From Planktothrix sp. FACHB-1365 (GTDB lineage: Bacteria > Cyanobacteriota > Cyanobacteriia > Cyanobacteriales > Microcoleaceae), in contig NZ_JACJSC010000007.1 of the NCBI RefSeq assembly GCF_014697575.1, positions 1 to 64,000 on the forward strand: a stretch of 64,000 nt of DNA, written 5' to 3'. Position numbers and translations under genes: made by a program. The first letter of the stretch is position 1; each line of letters begins with the position of its first letter. Under the pieces are notes generated by a model. That model was not told the DNA's origin and did no database searches. It worked only from the letters and a program-made list of their open reading frames with translations. Positions 9,977-18,280 of this stretch are shown here, one piece after another.

Positions 9977-11805
9977 ACGGTTTTCACTTGAGTTTTAATG
10001 GCTAAACGAGCTAAACCAAAACATAACAAAGCGTTGAGAATCAGGAACAGTTGAGCAACCCAGCCTGTTCCTAATCCCCAAACAGCAGGAGACACTATCG
10101 CATTAATTCCTAAACAACTCGCGGTTCCAATCGTCAGTCCAATTGCAATCCACTTCCATTGGGGATGCCCAAGCAATAATACAATCAAAATGGCGGGAAT
10201 CAGTACACTGGCAAAAATGGGATTTAATACAGCATTTCCTTGAATTGCAGAGCCTAATTCCGGTACAGAACTGCCCATAATTCGCATCGGCCATTGAGGT
10301 AAATCAAAGATATAGAAACCTCGCAGGAAAAATAAACCACTACTTCCCGCAATTAATCCTCCCGTTAATGACCAACCCCATTGGAAGGGGAAATAATTTC
10401 GCAGAAACCAAGCTAATAAATAGGAACCTAAAACCATCGCTAATTTAGGCAATAATGCCACTGCTCCACCATCAACCCAAAACCGAGGATTGAGATAGCC
10501 ATTATCCCGTAACCACCGGAAGAAATCGCGGAAGGTAATTTGTCCTTTTAATGCCATTTGTACGGCATTTGTTGCATCTAAATGACCAGCCCCAAAATGA
10601 TTTAAAGGGTCTTCTGGAACTTTTCGGGCAGATTCTTTGAGAAGGTTAACAACTTGGTCGGGTTCGATAACGCCACTGGCTTTAATTAATGCTGCTACCC
10701 CAGCCACATGAGGCGCCGCCATACTGGTTCCTTGAAAGGCGGCAAATACAGCTTCACCCGTGGTCGGGTCAATGGTATTTTGTAAGATTCCTCCGACTTC
10801 ATTTTCTCCTTCAATTAATCCTCCGGGGGCGGCAATATCAACACCAGCCCCAAAGTTAGAATAGGGAGTTTTATTTCCAGCCGCATCTAAAGCAGCAACA
10901 CCCAAAACTTTGGGATAACGGGCTGGATATCCGGCGGAATTTTGCCCTGCATTTCCCGCAGCACCAACAATGACAATTCTTTTAGAATAGGCATAATCAA
11001 TGGCTTCTTGCATTAACCCACTTTCGCCACTTCCGCCTAAACTTAAATTAATTACATCAGCGCCATGGTCAGCCGCAAATTTAATCGCTTCTGCAATATC
11101 TGAAATGGTTCCACCCCCCCCTGCACTTAAGACTTTTAAGGGCATAATTTTGGCTCTGTAAGCAATTCCAGTTACGCCATAATTATTATTAGTGGATTGG
11201 GCAATTGTTCCAGCAACATGGGTTCCATGTCCGTTATCATCAAAGGCTTCTATTTTATCGTTGACAAAATCATAGCCTTCCACAAATTGGGTTTGTTCTA
11301 AATCAGGAACCCGACTGACTCCAGTATCAATAACGGCAACGGTAATTCCTTCTCCTTGGGTTTCATTCCAAGCCCCTTCAATATTAATACTGCGAAAATT
11401 CCATTGTTGACCGTATAATGGATCATTAGGAATGGTATTGGCTGTATGATAAATAATCGCGGCTTGGGCATTTTTCCCTGGAATTTCATCAGCCCGATAA
11501 ATGTAGTTGGGTTCTATAAATTCCGTTTGCTTTCCTAGGGATTTTCTCAAGGATTTCAGTAGTTTTTCATCCCCGCGAACAACATAAACGTGATCTTCCT
11601 GGGAAAATTCACTATTGAGATAGGGAACAATTTGATATTGTTCAGCAAGTGACCGAACTTGGTTTGCAATTTGTTCTTCTCCTAACGATTCTCGAAAGTC
11701 AAGGACAATACTGTCATAACTGCCTTGATTTGCTAGACCCGAAAAGTTAGAAATTGCCCAGCCTAAGCCAATTAAAAATAAGCAGAAGAGGAAAAATTTT
11801 TTCAT
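9973..11805 (-). CDS. Membrane-anchored subtilisin-like serine protease (S8)
   Basis: 610 residues. A hydrophobic N-terminus (MKKFFLFCLFLIGLGWAI) is a signal peptide or anchor; residues about 30-110 look like an I9-type propeptide. The catalytic domain has Asp160 (VAVIDTGVS), His193 (NGHGTHVAGT), the oxyanion Asn285 (GAAGNAG) and Ser361 (GTSMAAPHVAG). After about residue 430 there are several strongly hydrophobic stretches (YLLAWFLRNYF, SGLFFLRGFYIF, ILIVLLLGH, LFLILNALLCFGLA), so the C-terminus is a multi-pass membrane domain, unusual for subtilases. The catalytic part should face the periplasm. A 72-residue gene overlaps its end by four bases. Confidence 0.93.
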   Translation of the reverse strand: MKKFFLFCLFLIGLGWAISNFSGLANQGSYDSIVLDFRESLGEEQIANQVRSLAEQYQIVPYLNSEFSQEDHVYVVRGDEKLLKSLRKSLGKQTEFIEPNYIYRADEIPGKNAQAAIIYHTANTIPNDPLYGQQWNFRSINIEGAWNETQGEGITVAVIDTGVSRVPDLEQTQFVEGYDFVNDKIEAFDDNGHGTHVAGTIAQSTNNNYGVTGIAYRAKIMPLKVLSAGGGGTISDIAEAIKFAADHGADVINLSLGGSGESGLMQEAIDYAYSKRIVIVGAAGNAGQNSAGYPARYPKVLGVAALDAAGNKTPYSNFGAGVDIAAPGGLIEGENEVGGILQNTIDPTTGEAVFAAFQGTSMAAPHVAGVAALIKASGVIEPDQVVNLLKESARKVPEDPLNHFGAGHLDATNAVQMALKGQITFRDFFRWLRDNGYLNPRFWVDGGAVALLPKLAMVLGSYLLAWFLRNYFPFQWGWSLTGGLIAGSSGLFFLRGFYIFDLPQWPMRIMGSSVPELGSAIQGNAVLNPIFASVLIPAILIVLLLGHPQWKWIAIGLTIGTASCLGINAIVSPAVWGLGTGWVAQLFLILNALLCFGLARLAIKTQVKTV

Positions 11806-11845
11806 CGTTTTTCAACGCTTGGGGTTGATGAGAGGTTGACACTTT

Positions 11846-11914
11846 CCAGAAACCGGGTTTGGTGAAACTAAATCTTGTGGACAACCGACAAAGGGAAAAA
11901 ACCCGGTTTCTTGG
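11846..11914. repeat. Inverted AGAAACC/GGTTTCT repeat
   Basis: CCAGAAACCGGGTTT at 11846-11860 faces AAACCCGGTTTCTTGG at 11899-11914 in inverted orientation, about 40 bases apart, upstream of the subtilase. The same 15-base motif forms a tight inverted pair at 26332-26369. It appears to be a dispersed repeat. Confidence 0.75.
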
Positions 11915-12010
11915 GTGCTGTTCCCTGTTATACAATCGTGTTTCTATTCTATCTACTGTTCTCAAAATAAAGGATCATAGAAAATAAATTTATACGGAGT
12001 AAAAATTGCA

Positions 12011-12430
12011 ATGGAACGTGGTTTATTGTGGCTTCCCCTACTGGCGGTGTTTATCGGTTTAGCGTGGTCGGGTTGGAATGAATACCAAAAACTTGAAGCT
12101 TATCAAGCCTGGGCGACAAATTTTGATAAAGCTAAATATGATATTTATGCAGTCTTGGGGTTAAAGGAAGCAGACTTAACCTGGGGAAAACCCACCCGCA
12201 AAGGGCCAATTAATTTACAAACCTTTTCCCTCAACGAAGTGGGGTCTCTAGGATTATTCGTGGATAATCAAGCTATTGACCCCAATATTCCCCCGGAGAA
12301 AGGAAAAGCGATCGCGTTAGAATTTAGATTCAAAGATTCTGCTAAAATTGTCCAAATTCCTTTTACTGAAATTTCTCTGGCTGTCCGGTGGTATAACTAT
12401 CTTCAATCCTTGATGCAATCAACTTTATAG
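12011..12430 (+). CDS. Conserved hypothetical protein with N-terminal membrane segment
   Basis: 139 residues. One hydrophobic stretch at the N-terminus (LLWLPLLAVFIGLAWSGW) probably anchors it in the membrane; the rest is soluble and mixed alpha/beta (YDIYAVLGLKEADLTWG, IALEFRFKD). I know no function for it. It is divergent from the subtilase and lies 112 bases before the lipoprotein gene on the same strand. Confidence 0.7.
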   Translation: MERGLLWLPLLAVFIGLAWSGWNEYQKLEAYQAWATNFDKAKYDIYAVLGLKEADLTWGKPTRKGPINLQTFSLNEVGSLGLFVDNQAIDPNIPPEKGKAIALEFRFKDSAKIVQIPFTEISLAVRWYNYLQSLMQSTL

Positions 12431-12542
12431 AACTTCTGGCTTCTCGATCTGTGTAAAAAGCGTATACTAGGGAGAATAGCGGTTATTTTCCTCAAGATTG
12501 AGGAAATAATGGGTTATTTTTACCTTCTGTCTAACTGAACCT

Positions 12543-13049
12543 ATGAATTTAAAACGATTTCCTAAAGTTTTAATTGCCTTAACTTTGGCAATGTCGTTAT
12601 TTGTATCCGCTTGTGCGGGAACAACTTCCGCGCCACCGCAGGGGAATCAATCTGTTAGTAGTCCAGCGCAACCTGCTGTTGCACAGAAACCCGTTTCGGG
12701 GGGAAGTTTTAATAAATTTTTCCCAAAAAGTGAAGATGAGTATAAAGTGGTTTTTACTCAAGAAAAAACGGGTTTTGCTGAAGCAAAATTGAATGAAAAT
12801 GGACAAAATGTAGCAATGCTTTCGATTAATGATGTTGCTAATAATCCTAGCGCGGCTACAAAATTTAAAAGCAGTAGCAAAACCATTGAGGGCTTTCCGG
12901 CGGTGACTCAAGGCACAACTACCACTGCTATTTTAGTCTCTAACCGCTATCAAGTTAAAGTTCAATCTCGTTCAGATTCTTTTGATGCTGATGACCGAGA
13001 AGAATGGATTGAAAAATTTGATTTAAGTGGATTATCCCGACTAAAATAA
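12543..13049 (+). CDS. Putative lipoprotein
   Basis: 168 residues with a type II signal peptide: MNLKRFPKVLIALTLAM, then the lipobox VSAC, giving a lipidated cysteine at residue 24. A Ser/Pro/Ala-rich linker (to about residue 52) precedes a compact domain (FNKFFPKSEDEYKVVFTQEK, then GFAEAKLNENG and EEWIEKFDLSGL). The likely site is the periplasmic face of a membrane. No function is recognised; similar short lipoproteins are common in cyanobacteria. Confidence 0.75.
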   Translation: MNLKRFPKVLIALTLAMSLFVSACAGTTSAPPQGNQSVSSPAQPAVAQKPVSGGSFNKFFPKSEDEYKVVFTQEKTGFAEAKLNENGQNVAMLSINDVANNPSAATKFKSSSKTIEGFPAVTQGTTTTAILVSNRYQVKVQSRSDSFDADDREEWIEKFDLSGLSRLK

Positions 13050-13104
13050 TATCGATAAATTCGATAAATTGAGTTTTTTACAATAGTTTTTGAGGAGAAG
13101 GATT

Positions 13105-13992
13105 GTGAGCAAAACGATTACTCAATTAGTGGATGAATTACCCACAGGTGGCGTTACCGTCATGGTTTTACGCGGGTTAGACTTTGTAATTCCCGGTCAA
13201 TGGAATAATTTAGTTGGGTTTGAAAATACCGTTCGCACGGTTACAGGAGAAAATGATCCCGCCCTGATTCAACAAGTCAGCGAACGGGCCTTATGGCTGT
13301 ATAATGATAAAAAGGAAGGCTATCAAAAAGCATTGTGGTTATATCAAACCATTGATAGTGCTGGAACCGCTTTAGGAACAGCAGCGTTAGCCAATAAAAT
13401 TGGAGAAAATGTTAGCTTTTTAGGATTTTTAAATCATTTAACGCCTAAAGCCAATAAAGCCCAAGCCATTGATTTATCCTTGAAATTAGTGGCAGAATTA
13501 GTAGGATTTTGTTTAATTAATGGAATTCCCGGCGATAGTATTGGGGATTTTTTAGCGGCATTAGGAGATTATAGTGGCGAATCTTTAATGCGGATGACAG
13601 CGTTAGTTTGTTTGGATGGTTTAATTCCGTTAGGGCCAGATTTTATTAGTTCGGCGTTATCCACTATTGGAAACTTAACCCCGAAAGAATTAGAACAAAA
13701 TGAAGGCTTTAAACGGATTAATGATGTCATTCCTGGGAAAACTTCTGAAGGGAAATTACAATTTATTCAAGGAAGTTTTGATTCGGTCAAGGGTTGGATG
13801 GGAGATTTTGTTTCTCAACATGATTTAACCCCCGAAAAAGTAGTTAAAAATCTGCAAGGGTTTGTTGATATTACCAATGATAAGTTAGATTATGTCGCTG
13901 CATTTTTGGACATGACCACTAACTATTATACCCATACAGGAACTCAAACCTTAGCCCGTCGTTTAATTGAACGGGCCGTCGCAGAAATTTAA
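13105..13992 (+). CDS. Conserved hypothetical protein
   Basis: I start this at GTG 13105 (VSKTITQLVDELP), eight bases after an AGGAG, giving 295 residues; a TTG at 13090 is in frame but lies over the ribosome site. The protein is mostly helical without membrane spans or known motifs. It has stretches such as QALWLYQTID-like KALWLYQTIDSAG and MTALVCLDGLIPLGPDF. I recognise it only as a conserved cyanobacterial type. It follows the lipoprotein gene by 55 bases and may share its transcript. Confidence 0.7.
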   Translation: MSKTITQLVDELPTGGVTVMVLRGLDFVIPGQWNNLVGFENTVRTVTGENDPALIQQVSERALWLYNDKKEGYQKALWLYQTIDSAGTALGTAALANKIGENVSFLGFLNHLTPKANKAQAIDLSLKLVAELVGFCLINGIPGDSIGDFLAALGDYSGESLMRMTALVCLDGLIPLGPDFISSALSTIGNLTPKELEQNEGFKRINDVIPGKTSEGKLQFIQGSFDSVKGWMGDFVSQHDLTPEKVVKNLQGFVDITNDKLDYVAAFLDMTTNYYTHTGTQTLARRLIERAVAEI

Positions 13993-14014
13993 TCCGGGAT
14001 AGAGTAAAAATTTA

Positions 14015-14035
14015 GGGGTAGGGTTTTCCCACCCC
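14015..14035. terminator. GC-rich hairpin
   Basis: GGGGTAGGG pairs with CCCACCCC around a TTTT loop, with one bulged base. It lies about 20 bases after a stop codon. There is no T-run, so it may be a dispersed hairpin repeat instead of a true terminator. Confidence 0.4.
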
Positions 14036-14114
14036 TGCATTGTGATCTGTGATCCGTTAAAATATTTTCAATATTGCCGTGAATTGTTGTTGACATTAAC
14101 AGAAGGAAGTCTCT

Positions 14115-14573
14115 ATGTCTGAGGAAACAAAACCCAAGGCTGAAACCACCGCCCCAGAAACAGAAGCGAAAAAACCTGCCGAGAAGAAACCCAAAGCACC
14201 TGCTTTAGAAGATAAACCCTTTCCAGAGTTTATCCAACAAGACTATATTCCCGCCTTACAAAAAGCATTAAATAGTCAAGGCGTTGAGGATTTAGACCTG
14301 AAATTTGCTAAAGAAAAATTGCCTTCGGGGTTAGGAATTAATGAAGATTGTTGGCAAGTAGTTGGTAAATGGCAAGCGGGAAAGCGACAGTTTAATCTCT
14401 ATTTTCCCAATGAAGATATCAAATCTCAAAAGCTATTTACCTGTGCTTTAAATGGGAATAAACCTTCTACGATTGAATCATTTTTAGTCGATGAACGAAA
14501 GATTACCCTCGATTTATTAGTGTTTGGAGTTGTTCAACGTCTGAATGCACAAAAATGGTTAACTCGTAACTAA
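14115..14573 (+). CDS. DUF2996 family protein
   Basis: 152 residues. The first 35 are rich in Lys, Glu, Pro and Ala and probably disordered. The rest (PFPEFIQQDYIPALQKAL, then CWQVVGKWQAGKRQFNLYF and LLVFGVVQRLNAQKWL) matches what I remember of the cyanobacterial DUF2996 family. A small soluble protein with no known activity. GAAGGAAG upstream at 14102-14109 is a fair ribosome site. Confidence 0.78.
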   Translation: MSEETKPKAETTAPETEAKKPAEKKPKAPALEDKPFPEFIQQDYIPALQKALNSQGVEDLDLKFAKEKLPSGLGINEDCWQVVGKWQAGKRQFNLYFPNEDIKSQKLFTCALNGNKPSTIESFLVDERKITLDLLVFGVVQRLNAQKWLTRN

Positions 14574-14594
14574 TTCTAATTTTAATCCTAGTTT

Positions 14595-14617
14595 GTTGGG
14601 TTGAGGCGAAACCCAAC
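14595..14617. terminator. Hairpin between DUF2996 gene and msrB
   Basis: GTTGGGTT and AACCCAAC form a perfect 8-bp stem with a 7-base loop (GAGGCGA). Hairpins of this kind are scattered through cyanobacterial genomes; it may serve as a terminator here, but has no clear T-run. Confidence 0.4.
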
Positions 14618-14652
14618 CCTGTATCAATCACCCCATTTTTCCTAGAGGTTTT

Positions 14653-15054
14653 ATGGTAGAAAAAATCAAAAAAACGGATGCTGAATGGAAACAACAATTA
14701 ACCGATGAACAGTTCCATGTAACTCGCAAAAAAGGCACGGAACGCGCATTTACTGGAAAATACCATAATAATAAAGAAAAGGGTATTTATAAATGCGTTT
14801 GTTGTGGCACAGAGTTATTTAGTTCGGAGACAAAATTTGATTCAGGAACCGGATGGCCGAGTTTTTGGCAACCGCTCAAAGAAGATAATATTAGTTTAAA
14901 AAGTGATGTTAGTTTCTTCATGCGTCGAACTGAAGTTCTTTGTGCGGCTTGTGATGCCCATTTAGGTCATGTTTTTGAGGATGGGCCTAAACCTACTGGA
15001 CAACGTTATTGTATGAATTCTGCGGCGTTAGATTTCGAGAAATCTGAAGATTAA
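14653..15054 (+). CDS. msrB: Peptide-methionine (R)-S-oxide reductase MsrB
   Basis: MsrB reduces the R form of methionine sulfoxide in proteins. The 133-residue protein has both zinc-binding CxxC pairs (CVCCG and [12 protein letters not shown]), the [11 protein letters not shown] motif and the active-site Cys in RYCMNSAAL near the C-terminus. It is a stand-alone MsrB without a fused MsrA. Start ATG 14653 follows an AGAGG-like sequence. Confidence 0.95.
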   Translation: MVEKIKKTDAEWKQQLTDEQFHVTRKKGTERAFTGKYHNNKEKGIYKCVCCGTELFSSETKFDSGTGWPSFWQPLKEDNISLKSDVSFFMRRTEVLCAACDAHLGHVFEDGPKPTGQRYCMNSAALDFEKSED

Positions 15055-15219
15055 CCTCACCCCTTTCCCAAGCGGAAACTTGGTTAAAACAGGAAGATAT
15101 GTGCAGACAATTGGTAAATGGGCATCAATCCAATAATAAATCCAATCTAGCCTATCTTAACTTTATAAATTTTGATGTTGTTTGCACAACTTAACCCCTA
15201 CTTAGAAACCTTTGATCAC

Positions 15220-15882
15220 ATGAAAGCATTTGTCGCGGGTGCAACGGGAGAAACAGGACGGCGAATTGTCGCTGAATTACTCAAGCGGGAAATTCCCGTA
15301 AAGGCTTTGGTTCGGGATATTGAAACGGCGCAACAAATTTTACCCCCAACGGTTGAACTGGTGACGGGAGATGTCTTAAAACCTGACAGTTTAGCCACAG
15401 CTATCCGTGATTGTACGGTTGTGTTGTGTGCCACAGGTGCAAGACCGAGTTTTGATCCCACCGGGCCTTATCAAGTCGATTATCAAGGAACAAAAAATTT
15501 AGTCGATGTCGCCAAAGCTCAGGGAATTGAACACTTTGTTTTAGTGACTTCTCTATGTGTTTCCCAATTTTTTCACCCCTTAAATTTATTTTGGTTAATT
15601 TTGGTGTGGAAAAAACAAGCGGAGGAATATCTGCAAAAAAGCGGTTTAACTTATACGATTGTGCGTCCAGGCGGTTTAAAAAATGATGATAATAATAACA
15701 ACATTGTGATGCAGTCTGCTGATACATTGTTTGAGGGAAGTATTCCCCGAACTAAAGTCGCTCAAGTTTGTGTAGAAGCCTTATTTTTGGATAATTCTCG
15801 AAATAAAATTGTTGAAATTGTAGCAAATTCAGAGGCTAATCAAAAATCTTTTGAACAACTTTTTGCTAGTGTATTGAACTAA
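15220..15882 (+). CDS. NAD(P)-binding NmrA/SDR-type protein
   Basis: Begins MKAFVAGATGETGRRIV, a Rossmann nucleotide-binding motif of the GxxGxxG type (GATGETG). I take ATG 15220 as start (220 residues) because this is the usual family N-terminus; an ATG at 15175 in frame would add 15 residues. Other family marks are VELVTGDVLKPDSL, YQGTKNLVDVAKAQG and YTIVRPGGL. Such atypical short-chain dehydrogenases (Tic62/YwnB-like) in cyanobacteria have various or unknown roles. The active-site Tyr-x-x-x-Lys motif is not obvious. Its stop codon overlaps the next start (TAATG). Confidence 0.85.
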   Translation: MKAFVAGATGETGRRIVAELLKREIPVKALVRDIETAQQILPPTVELVTGDVLKPDSLATAIRDCTVVLCATGARPSFDPTGPYQVDYQGTKNLVDVAKAQGIEHFVLVTSLCVSQFFHPLNLFWLILVWKKQAEEYLQKSGLTYTIVRPGGLKNDDNNNNIVMQSADTLFEGSIPRTKVAQVCVEALFLDNSRNKIVEIVANSEANQKSFEQLFASVLN

Positions 15883-16586
15883 TGGGAATATCTCGAAGAA
15901 AAGACCAACTTCGTCGTCGAAAGCGACTATTTTGGAGCGTTTTGCTGCTGTTTATTTTAACCTTTATTGGAGTAAGAAGTTGTCAAGGAAAATCTGAATT
16001 TCACCCCTTAATTGATCAACAGGTGGAAGAACAATGGCCACCGTTAGTGATGCGCGGTGGTGACCCCTATATTCGCGCGTTGATGCGAACAATTTCCGCC
16101 AGTGAATCCAGTTACTCTGACCCCTATTATGTTTTATATGGGGGCAAATATGTCTGGGATTTGCATCGCCATCCCGATGAGTGTATTAAGATTGTGACAG
16201 GCCCGAATAAAGGCAAATGTAGCACCGCAGCCGGACGCTATCAAATGTTAAAAACAACTTGGGATGAAAAAGCCGAACACTACCATCCTAAACCTGCTCA
16301 ATTTTGGTTTTGGCTTCCCTATAGTTTTGAACCCCAATATCAAGATACAGTCGTTTATCGTTGGTTATTAGATGATAAATTCTGGGGAGTCAATATTTCT
16401 CAATTATTGCGCGAAGATAGACTCGATGAAGTGTTGAAATTATTATCAGGAACCTGGACAAGTTTAGGCTATGGAATTGAAGATAACATGATTACCAGTG
16501 ACCTACCCGAAATTTATAATAAAATCTTACAAAATGAACTGAATCACGAAAATGGAGAATTGTGGGTTAATCAAGACTCTCCTTAA
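15882..16586 (+). CDS. Lysozyme-like muramidase, membrane-anchored
   Basis: 234 residues with a basic N-terminus and one membrane segment (LFWSVLLLFILTFIGV). The soluble part starts IRALMRTISASESS, has a Glu-free SESSYSDPYYVLYGG and then STAAGRYQMLKTTW, which resembles the phage lambda-type endolysin/GH104 muramidase fold. In that fold the catalytic Glu sits in the (T/A)xxxSE motif, here ISASES, so E109-like ASE fits. It could cut peptidoglycan from the periplasmic side. It overlaps the preceding gene by one base (TAATG), so they are probably translationally coupled. Confidence 0.75.
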   Translation: MGISRRKDQLRRRKRLFWSVLLLFILTFIGVRSCQGKSEFHPLIDQQVEEQWPPLVMRGGDPYIRALMRTISASESSYSDPYYVLYGGKYVWDLHRHPDECIKIVTGPNKGKCSTAAGRYQMLKTTWDEKAEHYHPKPAQFWFWLPYSFEPQYQDTVVYRWLLDDKFWGVNISQLLREDRLDEVLKLLSGTWTSLGYGIEDNMITSDLPEIYNKILQNELNHENGELWVNQDSP

Positions 16587-16717
16587 TTCCGGGTTGGTAA
16601 TTAGGGCGATCGCAGAAAAACTATTGCTATAATTGTAGGGTAAGCTAGGCCCAAACCTAAGCTTAATCTGATCATTATTTTCTTCAAATCATCACAGGAA
16701 CAACTCAGGAGAAAAAC

Positions 16718-16984
16718 ATGACAACGAAACTCATTGCTAAAGTAACTTCTGAAGGAAAATTAGAAATTCCCACAGAAATTTTACAACAACTGCAACCTTT
16801 AACGGAATATGAAATATCAATTACAGAAAATGAAATTAAACTGACAAAAACTCAGAAAAAGTTAAGCTTAGATGAGTTGTTTCAACGGATTGATGAAGCA
16901 GAACCCGATCCTAATCAACCGAGTTTAGAAGAAATTAGTGAAATAGTCAAAGAAGTTAGAAAAGAATTGTGGGGTAAATCATGA
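16718..16984 (+). CDS. AbrB-like antitoxin of a type II TA pair
   Basis: 88 residues. The first 45 resemble a swapped-hairpin AbrB/MazE DNA-binding domain (KVTSEGKLEIPTEILQQL), and the acidic C-terminal half (LDELFQRIDEAEPDPNQPS) is what usually wraps the toxin. AGGAG lies at good distance upstream of ATG 16718. Its stop codon overlaps the start of a PIN-domain toxin frame by the ATGA arrangement typical of TA pairs, but that toxin is cut short. The antitoxin itself looks intact. A TATAAT at 16628 may be its -10 box, without a clear -35. Confidence 0.75.
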   Translation: MTTKLIAKVTSEGKLEIPTEILQQLQPLTEYEISITENEIKLTKTQKKLSLDELFQRIDEAEPDPNQPSLEEISEIVKEVRKELWGKS

Positions 16985-17100
16985 AAGTTGTTCTTGATGT
17001 TAATGTCTGGATATCAGCTTTATTATGGGGAGGTTTACCATCTCAAATATTACATCTATCCAGACAGAACAAGATAACTATAATATCAAACTCCCGTTAA
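16981..17100 (+). pseudogene. Truncated PIN-domain toxin
   Basis: ATG 16981 overlaps the antitoxin stop. The frame reads MKVVLDVNVWISALLWGG then LPSQILHLSRQNKITI and ends in TAA after 39 codons. This is the N-terminus of the PIN-family toxins (normally about 130-145 residues), with the first catalytic Asp (VLDVNV) present but all later acidic residues missing. The three-gene minus-strand cassette ends just 2 bases beyond, so the deletion probably marks the boundary of that insertion. I do not expect the fragment to have nuclease activity. Confidence 0.75.
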
Positions 17101-17102
17101 AG

Positions 17103-17690
17103 TTAAGAAGAACGGCGTTTATCTGGAATTTGTAAGCCATACAGGAATAAATGTAAAATCTCTAAAGGTGTCATAGGAGGACTATGAATCATAAAATCAT
17201 CACTACTGGGATGGACATGAAAGCGCATTCCTCGTTCTTCATTATTATGATTGGGTGAATTGAGATCAAATCTCAAAAATTTTGCTGGATCATAATTTTC
17301 GGGAAACCTAATCTCAAAATCAAACATAAGAACTTCTGATGGCTTTTTATTTTCATCAATTAAAATCAAAAAATCAAACCAACATTGATCAAACCGTTCA
17401 AAATGGGGAATTTCTTTACATCGCTTAAAATTTCGTTTTCCTCCTTCGCCTCCTCCTCCTGTGATCTCAAAAATTTTGTTCTGTCCAGTTCCTTGGGACT
17501 TTACTAACTTTAAAAGTTTACGAATTTCATGGTGCTTAGTTAGTAAAATTCCTTCATCATGAGCTTGAGTTAAACATTTAAAAATTTCTGTCCGTAATTT
17601 TTTAGCACTATTTACATTTTTGGGTGTAGCTTCCCCAATTCGGTGCTGAACTTGATCACAAATGTTTTCCCAGTTGTTGTTACTGTCCAA
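17103..17690 (-). CDS. Unknown protein, third gene of an ATPase cassette
   Basis: 195 residues, not recognised. The N-terminal part is helical (NICDQVQHRIGEATPKN); a Gly-rich turn (ITGGGGEGGKRNF) is followed by an alpha/beta region with paired aromatic and acidic residues (CWFDFLILIDENKKP, VLMFDFEIRFPE). The end is rich in histidines (RFHVHPSSDDFMIHSPPMT), which could bind metal. Nothing shows a catalytic fold with certainty. It overlaps the end of the middle gene by 11 bases, so it is co-translated with the ATPase and its partner; an effector role is a guess from position only. Confidence 0.7.
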   Translation of the reverse strand: MDSNNNWENICDQVQHRIGEATPKNVNSAKKLRTEIFKCLTQAHDEGILLTKHHEIRKLLKLVKSQGTGQNKIFEITGGGGEGGKRNFKRCKEIPHFERFDQCWFDFLILIDENKKPSEVLMFDFEIRFPENYDPAKFLRFDLNSPNHNNEERGMRFHVHPSSDDFMIHSPPMTPLEILHLFLYGLQIPDKRRSS

Positions 17691-18270
17691 TTAAATCCTC
17701 CCGGTTTAAAAGAAGAAGCCATTCACCATATTCAGGATCAGAAGGTAACTGATTTTTTTCAGCTTTTGTAATAATTTCAATATCGGATAATCCTGACCAT
17801 TCTCGCAGTGATTCTAATCTTTTTTCTCGTTCCTCATCTGTTAAAAGTTCTACTCCGGCTTGAAAACTATAGATCCTAGAACCTAGCCAACTCACAAAAT
17901 TAGGAGCATAGGTTAACATCATTTTAGCTGAATCGGGAGAAACAATCAGAACTCCTCCGTGTTTTTCTTGATTTAACCGACTTCTAAAATAATCAAAATT
18001 ATACCAGTCCTCTTGATTCCAATCTTCTAATCCAAAAATGATTATAAATTCTTCTGAAACATTTTGAATTTGATGATTGAGTTGCTTAATTCCCACCTGA
18101 CCAGAAATCGCTACAACGTTGTAACCTGTAAAAATACTAAGAATTTCTTCTAAATCTTGAATTAGTTCTTGATGCTCAGAATTATTGGCTACAATCGCTA
18201 ACCAAATATTACTCTGGGGATAAGTAGAAATTCGCTGTAAAATTTCATCAAGGGATATGGATGTAATCAT
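17680..18270 (-). CDS. Rossmann-like partner protein of the ATPase cassette
   Basis: 196 residues. Strand-helix alternation (IWLAIVANNSEHQELIQDL, VVAISGQVG, EEFIIIFGLEDW, GGVLIVSPDSAKMML) suggests a P-loop-like or Rossmann fold, but there is no Walker A motif; the segment FIIIFGLEDWNQEDW looks like a Walker B region and APNFVSWLGSRIYSF follows it. This resembles proteins found beside STAND-type ATPases whose function is undefined. It sits 10 bases after the ATPase gene and overlaps the next by 11 bases. My inference is a regulatory or adaptor subunit of the same complex. Confidence 0.7.
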   Translation of the reverse strand: MITSISLDEILQRISTYPQSNIWLAIVANNSEHQELIQDLEEILSIFTGYNVVAISGQVGIKQLNHQIQNVSEEFIIIFGLEDWNQEDWYNFDYFRSRLNQEKHGGVLIVSPDSAKMMLTYAPNFVSWLGSRIYSFQAGVELLTDEEREKRLESLREWSGLSDIEIITKAEKNQLPSDPEYGEWLLLLNREDLIGQ

Positions 18271-18280
18271 TTAAAATATC

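Noticed and set aside
12463-12468. TATACT as -10 box before the lipoprotein gene
   Set aside because: No acceptable -35 hexamer at 16-18 bases.
16628-16633. TATAAT as -10 box of the antitoxin gene
   Set aside because: Good -10, but the -35 position reads GGCGAT inside a HIP1 site, so I do not list it as a promoter.
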